Position numbers and translations under genes: made by a program
In this document: positions 48,597-59,540 of the stretch, piece after piece
How positions within the stretch are numbered: position 1 is the first letter of the stretch
How the letters are laid out: each line of letters begins with the position of its first letter
Notes under the pieces: generated by a model
Databases searched by the model: none
Told to the model about the DNA's origin: nothing
What the model saw: only the letters and a program-made list of their open reading frames with translations
Assembly: GCF_024166365.1 (NCBI RefSeq)
Contig: NC_064823.1
Coordinates: 16,548,924-16,612,923 of the forward strand
Source of the DNA: Elephas maximus indicus
Taxonomy: Eukaryota > Chordata > Mammalia > Proboscidea > Elephantidae
Reading direction: 5' to 3'
DNA: 64,000 nt

Positions 48597-48778
48597 TGGA
48601 TTTCATAACCAGGGTTGGCAGTTTGAACCTACCCAGGGCTCCACAGAAGAAAGGCCTGGTGGTTTGCTTCCATTAAGAGTTCAGCCAAGAACACCTCATG
48701 AAGCAGTGCTACTCTGCAATGCATGGGATTGCCATGAGTTGGGGGGCGACTCAAGAGCAACCAACAGCAACAACAACA
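48597..48778 (+). mobile_element. SINE with caac-repeat tail, 5'-truncated
   Basis: It starts near cagggttggcagtttgaacc, contains the long-type middle (ggcctggtggtttgcttcc) and ends in agcaaccaacagcaacaaca, the RTE-type terminus rather than the tttgg type. Confidence 0.85.
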
Positions 48779-49906
48779 AGCTAGTGCACTGCATTGATTC
48801 TATCATAGTAATTGCCTCCTCAGAGGAAGAAGCACAAGAAGAGTTCAGGATCATAGTTACTCTCATGATAAATAAAGGATTGCTGACAAATCCAGCTAAA
48901 GTGCAAGCCTGATCCAATCTGAAAAATTTCTGGAAGCTACTAAAGACATTCCTTAAACAAAGAGAGATAAGTTTTTCTCTCTCACAGACCCTGCCAGTAA
49001 GCAAGAAATTCAGACCTAGCAGGCTATTTGGCAAAACACATTCCTTCTCCGAAGAACGCTGTTAGCCCCATAACAAAGTCCCCAGAAATAAGTCTCATTG
49101 TGAGTGGGGTTGTGAGCAGAAACAAGCATTAGAAGATTTATAGAGGTTGGTCACAACCGCTTCCACCACAGAAAGGCATCACATAATTTTGAGGCTAGAA
49201 CTATCAACTATGTCTCTCTTTAGTGATACCAGAGAGAGCTTTGAACGTGGAGAAGGCAATACAAAAAAGCTCTTGGATAAAGAGGAAGTGCTACATTGAA
49301 GAGTACACTAAGATGTGACATTCAGGGGCCCACTGTTTACACAAGCAAGTTGCCCATAGAGTCAATAGCAGAGTCCTCTAAGGATCTTCTTTCCCCACGT
49401 TGCTCTGTGGTCCAAGGTCTGTGACTCTGCCCCAGCCAGGACAAAACAGCTGCCTGGTTGGCCGGTGGGAGTTCCTGGGGTGTGGACTGTTTGGAAATTG
49501 GCAGCTATGTGCCTTGCTACTAGAAAAAAGAAAAGTTGAGGAAAGAAGGAAAGGGCCAGTCTGAAAGTTTGGCAGACTTCAGAGCTGCTTATTTTGCAAT
49601 GAGGGAGAACTAAACTCCTGATCTCACAGGACCGTTTGGATATTTACAGACTTTGGGCTGTAGCCAATGGTGAATGGGTCCAAGATGACTGGACAGTAAA
49701 GGATACTCCTATATGCAGCACTCAGTTATGGAAATCTCTGTAGGAATTTAGAAAATGTGTCATGTGAATCTTCATCAGAAGAATCCAGTTCCATCTCAAA
49801 AAGAGGATCGAAATGCTAAGGCAGATAACTTAATCAGATTCTAACTCCCTGAGTTCTTGAAGCCAGCAGGTATTCAGATTTAAATAAAGTCTTTTCTATG
49901 ATGGGG

Positions 49907-49955
49907 TACCAAAAAAAACCAAACCCATTGCCGTTGAGTTGATTCTGACTCATAG
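49907..49955 (-). mobile_element. AfroSINE tail fragment
   Basis: Only aaaccaaacccattgccgtt and gattctgactcatag of the tail remain. Confidence 0.8.
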
Positions 49956-50221
49956 ATGTTACATAATGTCACCTGTAAAACATACACTATAATATGTGGA
50001 ACAAACAGGTGGAATCTGGAATTTCCTGAACCACCCCCATGATTAGGAATGTGGCATATGTAAAGTCATTCATATGGGAAAGGAATAATATGATCCTATA
50101 ATACTAACGGATAGTGCATGTATTAGGGTTTTCCAGAAAAACAGAGCCTATATACATACATACATATATGTATGTATATATACATACACACATACACACA
50201 CACCCATAAAGAGAGAGATGT

Positions 50222-51384
50222 TGCCTGGTCTTCTTCTTCCCAGTCTATCTTAGTCCAAAATCTCTGCTAAAATCTGTTTACCAAGGGTAACCCTTTTGGT
50301 ATTTGAAATACTGGCAGCATAATAACTTTCAGCATCATAGCAACACACAACCCCACAGTACAACAAACTGACAGGTGGTAGACTAGGAAGAAAAGTCTGG
50401 CTATCTACATCTAAAAATCAGCCAGTGAGAGGGCTGGGGACCATGGTCTCGGGGGACATCCAGCTCAACTGGCATAACATAGTTTACAAGGAAAATGTTC
50501 TACATTCTACTTTGGTGAGTAGCTCCTGTGGTCTTAAAAGCCTGTGAGTGTCCATCTAAGATACTCCACTGGTCCCACCCTGTCTAGAGCAAGGGAGAAT
50601 GAAGAAAAACAAAGACACAAGGGAAAGATCAGTCCAAAGCACTAATGGACCACAACTACCATGGCCTCCACCAGACTGAGCCCAGCACAACTAGATGGTG
50701 CCCAGCTACTGACACAGATTACAATAGAGGGTCCTGACAGAGCTGGAGAAAGATATGGAACAAAATTCAAACTCATAAAAAAAAAAAAGGACAGATTTAC
50801 TGGTCTGACAGAGGCTGGAGAAGCTTCAAGAGTATGGCCCCCAGACGCTGTTTTAACTCAGTAATGAAGTCACTCATGAAGTTCACCCTTCAGCCAAAGA
50901 TTAGACAGGCCTACAAAACAAACAATAATATATGTAGCTCAACCATTTATACGAGACTAAATTGGCACACCAGCCCAGGGGCAAGTACAAAAAGGCAAGA
51001 GGGGACAAGAAAGCTGGATGAATGGAAATGGGGAACCCGAGATCGAGAAAGGGAGAGTGCTGACACGTCACGGGGTTGGCAACCAATACCACAAAACTAT
51101 AGTTGTTTAATGAGAAATTGATTTGCTCTGTAAACCTTCACCTAAAAAAAAAAAAAAGCAGATTAAAAAAAGGGGGGGGGAATGAAAAGCAGCCAATGAA
51201 ATCTTATGGATGACAAGAGAACATTGTCTAATATAGTTCTGGAAGATGAGCCTCTTATGTTGGAAGGCTCTACACAGTAGCTGCAACATGGACTCAAACA
51301 TACTAACAATCATAAAGGGGGCACAGGACTGGCAGCGTTTTATTCTGTTGTACATAAGGTTACCATAAGTTGGCAACTAACAAC
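50222..51384 (+). mobile_element. Internally deleted RTE with inverted 5' end
   Basis: 50226-50374 is the RTE 5' end in antisense (cagcatcatagcaacacaca, caacaaactgacagg). From 50375 the sequence turns to sense (gactaggaagaaaagtctgg), is cut by the L1 at 50431, and resumes at 51190 (gcagccaatgaaatcttatg) to the 3' end (ttgtacataaggttaccata, caactaacaacaac). A 5' inversion with a sense 3' part is the signature of twin priming in LINE insertion. Confidence 0.78.
50431..51184 (+). mobile_element. 5'-truncated L1, 3' UTR only
   Basis: The 750-base copy matches the 3' UTRs at 7975-8765 and 12575-13389 (ggaccatggtctcgggggac, gttctacattctactttggt, taaaaaaaaaaaaggacaga). It inserted into the RTE: worn duplication cagccagtga (50419-50428) and cagccaatga (51190-51199). 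Its end carries an A-run, then aaaaaaaggggggggg. Confidence 0.9.
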
Positions 51385-51722
51385 AACTATATATACATAG
51401 AGAGAGAGATTTATTTTAAAGAATTGACTCACGTGATTGTGGGTACTGGCAAGTCCAAAATCTATAGGCCAGGTGACAGACTAGAAACTCTGGCAGAATA
51501 TGTATGTTATGGTCTTGAGGAAGAATTTTGCCCTTAAGTCCTTCAACTGATTGGACGAGCCCCAACCACATTATCCAGGGTAATCTCCTTTACTTAGAGT
51601 CAACTGATTGTAAATGATAATGACATACACAAAATACTTTCATAGCAACATCTAGACTAATATTTGACCAAACAACTGGACACCATAGCCTAACTAAGTT
51701 GACACATAAAATTAACCATCAC

Positions 51723-53440
51723 TGTGTGTCAAACATCACTTTAATCTGTATTCAACAGCTATATGGTGTAAAAAAGGATTTGTAGGTTTATTTATACTCT
51801 TAAATAAGAACAAGGCTTATGTAAATGATAACTTGCCCAATGAGAAAATATTTTAGGAGGCTGAATTAACTCTTCTAATTGATGTAATGCCTATGAAAAC
51901 TGACTGGCCAGAGAAAGAAGTAAATTTGTCCTTAGAAAAATTGTACACTCAATTTAATGCCTCCATCAAAAATATATATATATATATATTTTTTTATCAG
52001 CATATTATAGAAAGTTTTCAAATAACTGGGGAAAAAGAAGGAAAACTGGTAACTGAGTTGGTAAAAGAACATCAAAAGGCCTATGTAACAATATGGTCAT
52101 GGTTAAGATGCTTTAGGGGGAATTCTTACACCTCATTAAATGGGTTCAAATCCTGATGGTCATCAGAGTTAGTAGACTTGTTCTTCTGTGTAAAATACGA
52201 AGATACTTTTGAAAGACAAATGATGAAAAGATACCTGAAAAAAAAATACATAACAAGAAGACATTGAATGAGGTCAGAAGAGCAACTGGGTAGAAAGGAA
52301 TTAAAAATACTAGCCTATAATCTATTTGTCTCCAATTATTAGGAAACATTTTCTTGGGAAAGAAAGAAGGCAGGTATCCCAGTTTAATCTTCTTGTAAGC
52401 GTACTAATAACTAACAGCCAAAGATATTTGCTAGTGGAAGTATTCTTATGTATGGCATTGCTCCTAGAGGAAAATGTCACTGAAGCCCTATACCAATCAG
52501 TATACGCTGGAGATGCCTTATAACCTAAAAACCCCACCACCACTATGGGAGGTCATCCACAAAAATATCATTTGAATACCTCACCTATTGCTCATGGCCA
52601 AAGAGAGTGTCCAGTGAAGAAAGGAAAGACCAAGGTGGTCACATAGGCTGTACCAGACATTTCCCTGATTCACCTGAGCCTTTTGATTATTTATATCCTT
52701 GATATTATTAGTAAAGCTTGATACTGGGTCAAGTCCCTTATTCATGTAAGTCTAGTTCGACAATTCAGTCCTTTCTGTTAGCTAAAGTATGCTAATAATT
52801 ATATCTAAGAATGAAGAAGGGTACTTGGTTATTTAGACATACCGGCTAAAATAAAAAATGGAAGCATGAAGTATTATTTTTTAAATTGTTATCTATGGGG
52901 AAAATGGAATTAGAGCTAACTAAAATGAAAATCAGACTTCAGTGAATATATTTGATTTGTAGCTTTGAATGTGAAACCTTACAGATATTTAAAGTCAACA
53001 TTTTTTTTAATTCCCAAAAATTGAAAGAGTAAGGAAATGAACATAATCGTGTATTGTGTTTGGTGACATAACAAAGGGGTAGGAAATATTTTCCTGTGAC
53101 TTTAAAAAATAGTAATTGGTGTATATATCCTTGGTGGGATATATCCTAAGATCAAAAAGATTAACTAAAACAAAATAATATATCTTTACATGCTTTTCAG
53201 TAACCGTGTTATTGGTGATGGTGATGTTATTTTAATCAGAGTCAGCTGTGTGTTCATTGTGTTGAAAATTTCTGAAAAATTATGTTAGAATCATTGAAAA
53301 CCAATACTTATGCTAGAAAGGAAACAGGAAAGATGGATGAGATTAAGCAGAAGGTATCAATATAAAATCAAGTTTTTTTTTCCTATTTAAAATGCGTAGA
53401 AAACGTGAACAACCCAGTAGCAATGAGCATTCCTAGTGTG
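51723..53440. other. No gene recognised
   Basis: Unique-looking sequence. Open frames at 51887-52156 and 52326-52543 have no recognised domain. A (ta)n run lies at 51974-51990. The part 52540-52680 might be more decayed retroviral DNA, but I cannot support this. Confidence 0.4.
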
Positions 53441-53570
53441 CAAACAACAACAACAAAAAACCAGTTGCCATCAAGTTGAAGCAAACTGATGGCAACCCCA
53501 TTGTGTCAGAGTAGAGCTGTGCTCCACAGGGTTTTCAATGGCTGATTATTCAGAAGTATGCAAATAGTGG
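53441..53570 (-). mobile_element. AfroSINE fragment
   Basis: The caac-type tail (acaacaacaacaaaaaacca, gttgccatcaagttg) and middle (gtgctccacagggttttcaa) are present; the head is missing. Confidence 0.82.
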
Positions 53571-54100
53571 TCTCTAAACGTCATGTCATGTGCCCCTAAG
53601 AGAAACCAAGGCTTACTGGAGAAATGGCTAATTCTGTGTCTATAGCAGAGAATGGAGAAAATGCACCTGGAACATCTTTTCGTATGAAAAAGCAAATACG
53701 CTATTAAAGGCTACTAAGTTCGCGTCAGAAAGAGTAAGGAGGCAACTAGAAGAGGCACTCAGTAGCCAAATATTGGACACTCTGAGCATAGATAAGAAAA
53801 AATGATGTACTACAAATTAAGTATTTTTAATTAATACATACAATTAATATCATTTTAAATCCATGAATTCAAATGATACTTAAAATATATCTTATTGATC
53901 ATCTTTGGGATAATAGAGAATCAATTACTCAGAAAATTGCTCAATAAAAGGAAAGAATGAAGCATTTCTCTTGCTTTCTCTGGCGCTTCCGGGCATCCAA
54001 ATAGCTGAATTGGGAAAGGTTTTTTATTGACAGAAGTATTCTGACTGAAAATACAGATTTAATGACAAAATTGGAATATCAATATTTTACAAGCCTTAAC
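53571..54100. other. No feature recognised
   Basis: Unique sequence with one 50-codon open stretch (53651-53804) that has no start and no recognised family. Confidence 0.4.
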
Positions 54101-54165
54101 AAGTTGGAATCGACTCGACGGCAATGTTTTTTTTTTGTTGTTGTTTCTTGTTTTTTTTAATGAAT
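54101..54165 (+). mobile_element. AfroSINE, tail only
   Basis: Only the last ~30 bases of the SINE (agttggaatcgactcgacgg) and a T/G-rich end (ttttgttgttgtttcttg) are present, an extreme 5' truncation. Confidence 0.8.
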
Positions 54166-54299
54166 ACATGGTTCTAGGCAATAGGTGTTGATAGAGTCTA
54201 ACATCACCAAAAAAGGGAGACAACCAGACATCATGTGTATCCTGATAGAACACACCACCACCTATGAAATATTCTTACCAAAAACTGAGCCTGGATGTT

Positions 54300-54616
54300 T
54301 TCAAACTTCTAGATTTAAGCCTCAGAAAAGCAGGACACAGATGAACATATGAAAGCATGGAAATGCAGTTGTCAAAACCCAGACTGCAGAAAACTCTACA
54401 GGGCAAAGGTTTCTAAAACACAAGGACAATACCTAGAATGGTGTCATAAATCAGTAAGTGTCTTGTGCTGGAAGACAAGTTTGTACTTTGCAGTTTGTAA
54501 TTGTGAGACCTGGAATAGACAGAATCATTGTGTGTGCAAGAGGAAAAGCTGTCTTTGGATAAAGATGAACCAGAAGATGGAAGAGAAAGAAAACCACATA
54601 TAAATGGAACCAGATA
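54300..54616. other. No feature recognised
   Basis: The 84-codon open frame at 54349-54603 contains several cysteines (CSCQNPDCRKLYRAKV) but no domain that I recognise. It runs straight into the tandem repeat that follows, so it may be part of an unnamed repeat. Confidence 0.35.
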
Positions 54617-54861
54617 CCAGATGACACGATGAAATTGTCAATACAGATCATACTCTGCCAGAACCCCACATTACCTTCTCTTACTGTTTAAGTTGATAGA
54701 GACCAATAGCTGATGACACAGTGAGATTGTCAGTCTCTGGATCAAATGCTGCCAGAAGCCCGCATTACCTTCTTTTACTGTTCAAATTGATAAATACAGA
54801 GACCCAATGACTCAATGAGATTGTTAATCTGTAGATCAAATTCTACCAGAAGCTCACACTT
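54617..54861 (+). repeat. ~95-bp tandem repeat, about 2.6 units
   Basis: Units start near 54619, 54712 and 54809 with gatgacac-atgagattgtca, followed by gatcaaatgctgccagaagc, ccgcattaccttcttttact and gtt-aagttgata. They differ at about 15-20% of positions. Confidence 0.85.
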
Positions 54862-55018
54862 TTTTTAATTATTATTTAAGCTTGTTTGAGTTGAGTTTAA
54901 TATTACTCATAACCCAAAGCATCCTAACTATGTTTAAAATCTGTTTTATTCTCAATACATAAAGTCAAATTAAAAAATAAAGTAGAAGACCAGATGTCTC
55001 TCCTCCCTCGTCTTTAAG

Positions 55019-55184
55019 GAAACCCTGGTGGCATGGTTAAGAACTACGGCCGCTAATCAAAAGTTTGGCAGTTCGCATCCACCAGGCGCTCCTTGCAAAC
55101 TCTATGGGGCAGTTCCACTCTGTCCTGTAGGGTCACTATGAGTCAGAATTGACTCGATGGCAGCAGGTTTGGTTTGGTTTTTTT
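55019..55184 (+). mobile_element. AfroSINE, short subtype
   Basis: Head ggaaaccctggtggcatggt, B-box gcagttcgcatccacc, tail gtcagaattgactcgatggc, end ggtttggtttggttttttt. A 12-bp duplication with one mismatch (ctcgtctttaag 55007-55018; ctcatctttaag 55185-55196) flanks it. Confidence 0.95.
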
Positions 55185-55432
55185 CTCATCTTTAAGCAGC
55201 ATTAGAGGCACATTTAGACATGAGCTACCCCTCAAATCTTCTCCAGCCACTAGTCATCAGCAATCTTTTGCATATTAGCTAGTCATCCACAAGATAATCT
55301 TGTGAATAACAACCGAAGTGGTTAAAGTTTGTTTTCTGTAAACAGTTTAAAAGGGTAGATTTTGAACTTCTGTGACCAGATCCAAAATAATAACAAAGCT
55401 CTTGAAACAACACATACACTTAATATATGATG

Positions 55433-55564
55433 TGGAAACCCTGGTGGAGCAGTGTTTAAGAGCCACGGCTGCTAACCAAAAAGTCAGCAGTTTGAATCCA
55501 CTGGGCGCGCCTGTCGCCGTGAGTCAGAATCAGCTCAACGGCAATGGGTTTGGTTTTGTTTTTG
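55433..55564 (+). mobile_element. AfroSINE with internal deletion
   Basis: The head and B-box are normal but the ggggcagttctactctgtcc middle is deleted: cactgggcgcgcctgtcgcc joins directly to the tail. A perfect 10-bp duplication, tatatgatgt, flanks it (55423-55432 and 55565-55574). Confidence 0.93.
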
Positions 55565-55574
55565 GTATATGATG

Positions 55575-56340
55575 TAAATATTTTCAATTCTATTTACTTA
55601 GTTGCTGGTTAGAATCCACTATTCACATTTCATGTTCCACTTGCTAATGGGTTTGCAGCATGCAGTATAAATGACTCTTCGTTATTTTGAAGGAACATGG
55701 TCCTCAAGAGAAAAAAGACATAGTCATTTTTGCAAAAAAGCAAAATATTAAAGACAAGATAGCATACTCATTCACAATCTTTAGGTCTTTTTGAACAAGT
55801 AGACTATAAGGAGATTATTTAGAATAAATTACTGTTAAATTCAACAGCATCTGATACGTAGAGATAAAAGGCTGTTTTAGTTATTACAAGTTATTCAAGT
55901 GTGTGAAATTTCATTTGCATGTCTTCAGAAGACATGTCCCTTCTGAACGGTATCTTTTGATCTTTGTAAAAACCAAGTTAGCAAGAGCATTTACCTTAGA
56001 TGTAGTCTGGGTTCTTTTTCTCTCTAATATTCTATTAACAATGATTTTTTTTCTAATCATGGTAAATCCTGAGTTGCATTAAAATTGGCCACTAGCACAC
56101 CACTAAAGTACATCTGCTGTAGTGACAAGATGACATTCCTAAAAGAAGTGAAATCTTAGAGGAGCCTGGAGAAAAAATGCATGTGTCTGCCTTAGCAAGT
56201 GACTTGGACACACATCTTCTCTCTCAGTGTGCCACATAGAGGGGAAAGTGCTACGAACCTCTTTTCTTCCCTTTTTTTTTTTTTTTTGGCATGTTATTTA
56301 TATTTATAGAATCAGAGTGAAAGAGATCTTGGTTCAGTAT
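55575..56340. other. No feature recognised
   Basis: A+T-rich unique sequence; a poly-T of about 17 lies at 56271-56287. Confidence 0.45.
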
Positions 56341-56373
56341 CTTCATTTTGCAGATGAGGAATCTAGACTAAGA

Positions 56374-56570
56374 GAGGCAGTAGCGTAGGAGACAAGTGCC
56401 TGGTCTCAGAAACAAGAGGCCCGGGTTTGAATCCACTGCTTCTTAGCTGTATGATCTTGGGCAAGACACTTAATATCTTAGGGGTTAGTTTTCTGAAGTG
56501 TAAAAATAAGCATTTCAAGAATATCTGACTTGCTTTGAGGTTGCTATCAAAATTACATGTAAAGGTTGGA
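56374..56570 (+). repeat. MIR SINE
   Basis: MIR landmarks occur in order: gaggcagtagcgtaggagac, ggcccgggtttgaatccact, agctgtatgatcttgggcaa and gttttctgaagtgtaaaaat. Just before it, cattttgcagatgaggaatc may be an inverted MIR piece. Confidence 0.82.
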
Positions 56571-56639
56571 CATGTGCAAGGCATCTGACCAGCAGCTTAT
56601 GAACCCCACACCACCTTCTGTGGAAGCCTGAGCATGCTG

Positions 56640-58668
56640 CACATATTGCTCCCTTTCTCTCACAGCCGTGTCCACCAATGAGAAAGCTAAAACCAGCTGC
56701 CCATCTTGACAAATTAGAGTACAAGGGGAAAGACGGTACAGAAATGAGGTAGTGCTAATAGAAGTTAACACGAGGCGGAGGAAAGCGAAGAAGGATGACC
56801 AGAAGCTGAAAAGGAAAAAAGGAAGCTGTTTTCCTGATGGCCTTGCTTCTCCACCACAGGTAAACCGCAACAACTAAAAACACCTACGGCACTGTAAATT
56901 ACTCTGTTAGTGACACTGTCAAAGGCGTAAAATACTACAACTTGGAAAGCCATCTCCAAGCTATTCAACCTGCTAGGAAACTGCTTTCTAAGGAAAAACA
57001 GCCTCCCATAGACAACATAATCCAGGCTGGTTTGATTCCAGAATGTGTGTCCTCCTCGAGCAGAACCAAATGCAGTCCAGTTCAGTTTGCATCAGCTTGG
57101 GCACTCATGAACATTGCTTCCAGGACATCAGAACATACCAAGGCTGTGGTAAGTGGAGGTGCTTTCCCAGCATTCATTTCCCTTTTGGCATCTCCCCATG
57201 CTCACATCAGTGAACAAGCTGTGTGGGCTCTGGAAAACATTGCAGGAAATGCTTCATCTTTCTGAGACTTGGTTATCACGTATGGTGCAGTTGATCCTCT
57301 GTTGCCTCTACTTGCAGTTCCTCATATGTGATCTTTAGCAGGTGGTCACTTACATAATCTTTTCTGAACACTTTGAAATCATTGCCAAAACAAGAATTCT
57401 TCACCCCTGTTAGATACCACTGAGCAAATTCTATTTTAGTTCCTCTCCTGTAACACGATGATCCAGAAGTATTAGAAACCTGCTGGACCATTTCCTACCT
57501 TACTGGTGGTGTGAATAAATGGATTGAAATTGTCCTGAAAACAGTAGTTGTGTTCCAAATTGTGAAGCTTCTAGGAGCTGCAGGGCTGCCAATGTGGCTC
57601 CTATGCTATAAGCCATAGGGAATATTGTCAACGGGACGGATGAACTGACCTGTTCAGGTTGAGTATGTGGTTGTAATAGACGTAGTAGCACTCACTGTTT
57701 TTCTAAGCCTGCTAACCCCAAAACTAATATTCAGAGGGAAGCTACATGTACAATGTCAAACGTCACAGCTGGCCATCAGGACCAGATACGGCAAGTAGTG
57801 AATCATGGATTTGGCCCATTCTTTATTGACATCATGACACAAAAAGCAGCTTTATGGTCTGTGACCAACTATATAAGTGGTGGAACGGTTAAACAGATTG
57901 TATGCTTGTTCATTATGACATACTAGAACCATTGATGGCCCTTTTAGCTGAGAAAGATACCAAAATTATTCCAGCTATTCTGGATGCCATTTCAAATATG
58001 AAATCAGGTGAAACTGGGAAAGTTTATAACAATTAGAGAATGTGAAGGCTTGGATAAAATTGAAGTGCTACAAAATCATGAAAACAAATCTGTATATATG
58101 CTTCATTAAGCTTGATTGAGAAGTAATTCTTTGTAGAGGATGAAGAAGGTCAGAATGTGGTGCCAGAAACTACCTCTGAAGACTAAAGCTTCCATGTATA
58201 AGACAGCACTCCTGAGGCCTTTAAGTTTAAACTGTACAGCAGAATCATAAAGTTGTTTGTTTTGTACTATATTTGGGACATCACACCTGGTAGAGAGTCA
58301 GTGAAAAACAGGAAGACTCTCAAAGAGATGGATTGTCACAGTGGCTGCAACAATGGGCTCAAGCATAACAACAATCATGAGGATGGTGCAGGGCCAGGCA
58401 GTGGTTCACTTCTGTTGTACACGGGATCACTATGAGTCAGAACTGACTTGAGGGCACCTAACAATAACACTAATATATTTCCTATAAGTTTGTCTTACTG
58501 TTTCTCTACTAAGACCTCATTAATGTGATTTGTTATGCAGCTCTATTTACACCAAAACTATACTGAAAAATTCCAAACTCTATATACTGTATGAAGTCTC
58601 TCCTATCACTGAGTTTCTTAATTCTATATGAAATTTCGTATCTTGCAGGGCCCTAAAAATAAAGATTA
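56640..58668 (+). pseudogene. KPNA2P: KPNA2 (importin subunit alpha-1) processed pseudogene
   Basis: Importin alpha-1 binds nuclear localisation signals and importin beta. The copy follows its mRNA without introns: start region with ATG changed to GTG (56668, then STNEKAKT), a basic segment [19 protein letters not shown] of the importin-beta-binding domain (56766), armadillo repeats ([40 protein letters not shown]), [13 protein letters not shown] (57869) and KIEALQNHENKSVY (58058). The longest clean frame is 107 codons (56942-57265). Stops, frameshifts, a gap near 57840 and loss of the natural stop (about 58230) kill it. The 3' UTR, with ctgtatgaagtctctcc and aataaag (58660), is present but split by an RTE fragment. 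Confidence 0.94.
58280..58470 (+). mobile_element. RTE 3' fragment inside the KPNA2 pseudogene
   Basis: The insert begins cacacctggtagagagtcag, contains tcacagtggctgcaacaatg and ends gggcacctaacaataacac. KPNA2 3' UTR sequence is on both sides. A worn duplication (ctatatttgg / atatatttcc) flanks it. Confidence 0.87.
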
Positions 58669-58754
58669 AATTCCTCCCTTCTCTTTTACTTCAAAAAATG
58701 TATAGATATTAATATGGTTTCTAGAAAATAATAATTATTCAACAAGTATTAGAA

Positions 58755-58850
58755 ACTTTTATGAAGTGACTTGCACAAGGTTAGGCAGTTAGAAAAAAAG
58801 CAAGATACTGTGGAAATCCAGGACACTTGGTATTCTACTGTGTATGCCAA
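58755..58850 (-). repeat. MIR-like fragment
   Basis: The run gtgacttgcacaaggttagg and cagttag resembles the antisense MIR core; the rest is worn. Confidence 0.4.
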
Positions 58851-59010
58851 AGCATACAACTGATGTTATTAATTATGTCTGTTTTTGTCAGAACATATTT
58901 TCAAAGTTTGTTCAAAAACACATATTTTTCTTTCGTACAATTTTTATTTCCTGGAATACTCTAATTCTTTAATTTATAGTTTGTGGTTTTTTATTTCCAC
59001 AAACCTATGA

Positions 59011-59540
59011 GCCATTGGTGGTTCAGCGGTAGAATTCTCACCTTCCATGTGGGAGATGCAGATTCAGTTCCTGGTCAGTGTACCTCATGCACAGCCAACA
59101 CCTGTCTGTCGATGGAGGCTTGCATGTTGCTATGATGTTAAGCAGGTTTCAGCAGAGTTTCCAGACTAAGACAGACTAGGAAGAAAGGCCTGGTGATCTA
59201 CTTCCAAAAATTAAAAAAAAAAAAACACCTAGCCCATTGCCATCGAGTTCATTCTGACTCATAGTGACCCTAGCGGACAGGGTAGAACCACCCCATAGAG
59301 TTTCCAAGTTGTGCCTGGTGGATTTGAACTGCCGATCTTTTGGTTGGCAGCCATAGCTCTTAACTACTACACCACCAGGGTTTCCTTCCAAAAATCAGCC
59401 AATGAAAATCCTGAGAATCACAACAGTCCCATCTGCAACCTATCTTGAGAATGGTGCAGAACCGGCAGCATTTCCTTCAGTTGTGCATAAGGTCATCATG
59501 AGTCAGGGGCTGAGTCCGTGGCAGCTAACAAAAATAATAG
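59011..59540 (+). mobile_element. tRNA-Gly-headed SINE with RTE-derived body
   Basis: The first 70 bases (gccattggtggttcagcggt, agaattctcaccttccatgt, gggagatgcagattcagttc) match a tRNA-Gly gene including A and B boxes. It is followed by RTE-type sequence (gaggcttgcatgttgctatg, ggtttcagcagagtttccag) and the RTE 3' end (ataaggtcatcatgagtcag, cagctaacaaaaataa). It differs from AfroSINE in its head and body. An AfroSINE sits inside it. Confidence 0.85.
59212..59384 (-). mobile_element. AfroSINE nested in the tRNA-Gly SINE
   Basis: A duplication cttccaaaaat flanks it (59201-59211 and 59385-59395). Tail agcccattgccatcgagttc and head acaccaccagggtttcc are clear on the reverse strand. Confidence 0.93.

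Larger units (their letters stand above)
47860..49890 (+). pseudogene. ERVL-like endogenous retrovirus pol remnant
   Basis: Three decayed pieces follow pol order on the plus strand. 47945-48250 resembles the start of the reverse transcriptase (a PRGKQETT stretch near 47990). 48785-48908 resembles the catalytic region; the position of the YxDD box reads CIDS, and SSEEEAQEEF follows. 49628-49800 resembles the RNase H region (LWAVANGEW). Stops, frameshifts and two inserted SINEs (48375-48582, 48597-48778) break it. No protein can be made. Neither LTR of this copy is recognised nearby; the LTR at 50119 points the other way. Confidence 0.68.
50119..51722 (-). mobile_element. ERVL-type LTR split by a nested RTE and L1
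   Basis: The antisense LTR end lies at 50119-50220 (tgtattagggttttccagaa, then a tatatacata tract and agagaga). The LTR start lies at 51385-51722 (gaattgactcacgtgattgt, aacaactggacaccatagcc, acataaaattaaccatca). These match ERVL LTRs of the MLT2 kind. About 1.16 kb of other repeats sits between the parts. No clear 5-bp duplication was found. Confidence 0.75.

Noticed and set aside
48463..48912. 149-codon open frame on the plus strand
   Set aside because: It crosses a SINE, its flank, a second SINE and retroviral pol sequence, so it is a chance fusion of repeats.
53651..53804. 50-codon stretch that looks exon-like (ERVRRQLEEAL)
   Set aside because: No start, no convincing splice sites and no family recognised; could be chance or an unnamed repeat.
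59011..59082. Functional tRNA-Gly gene
   Set aside because: The anticodon-arm and acceptor positions carry several changes and the sequence runs straight into RTE-type DNA, so it is a SINE head.
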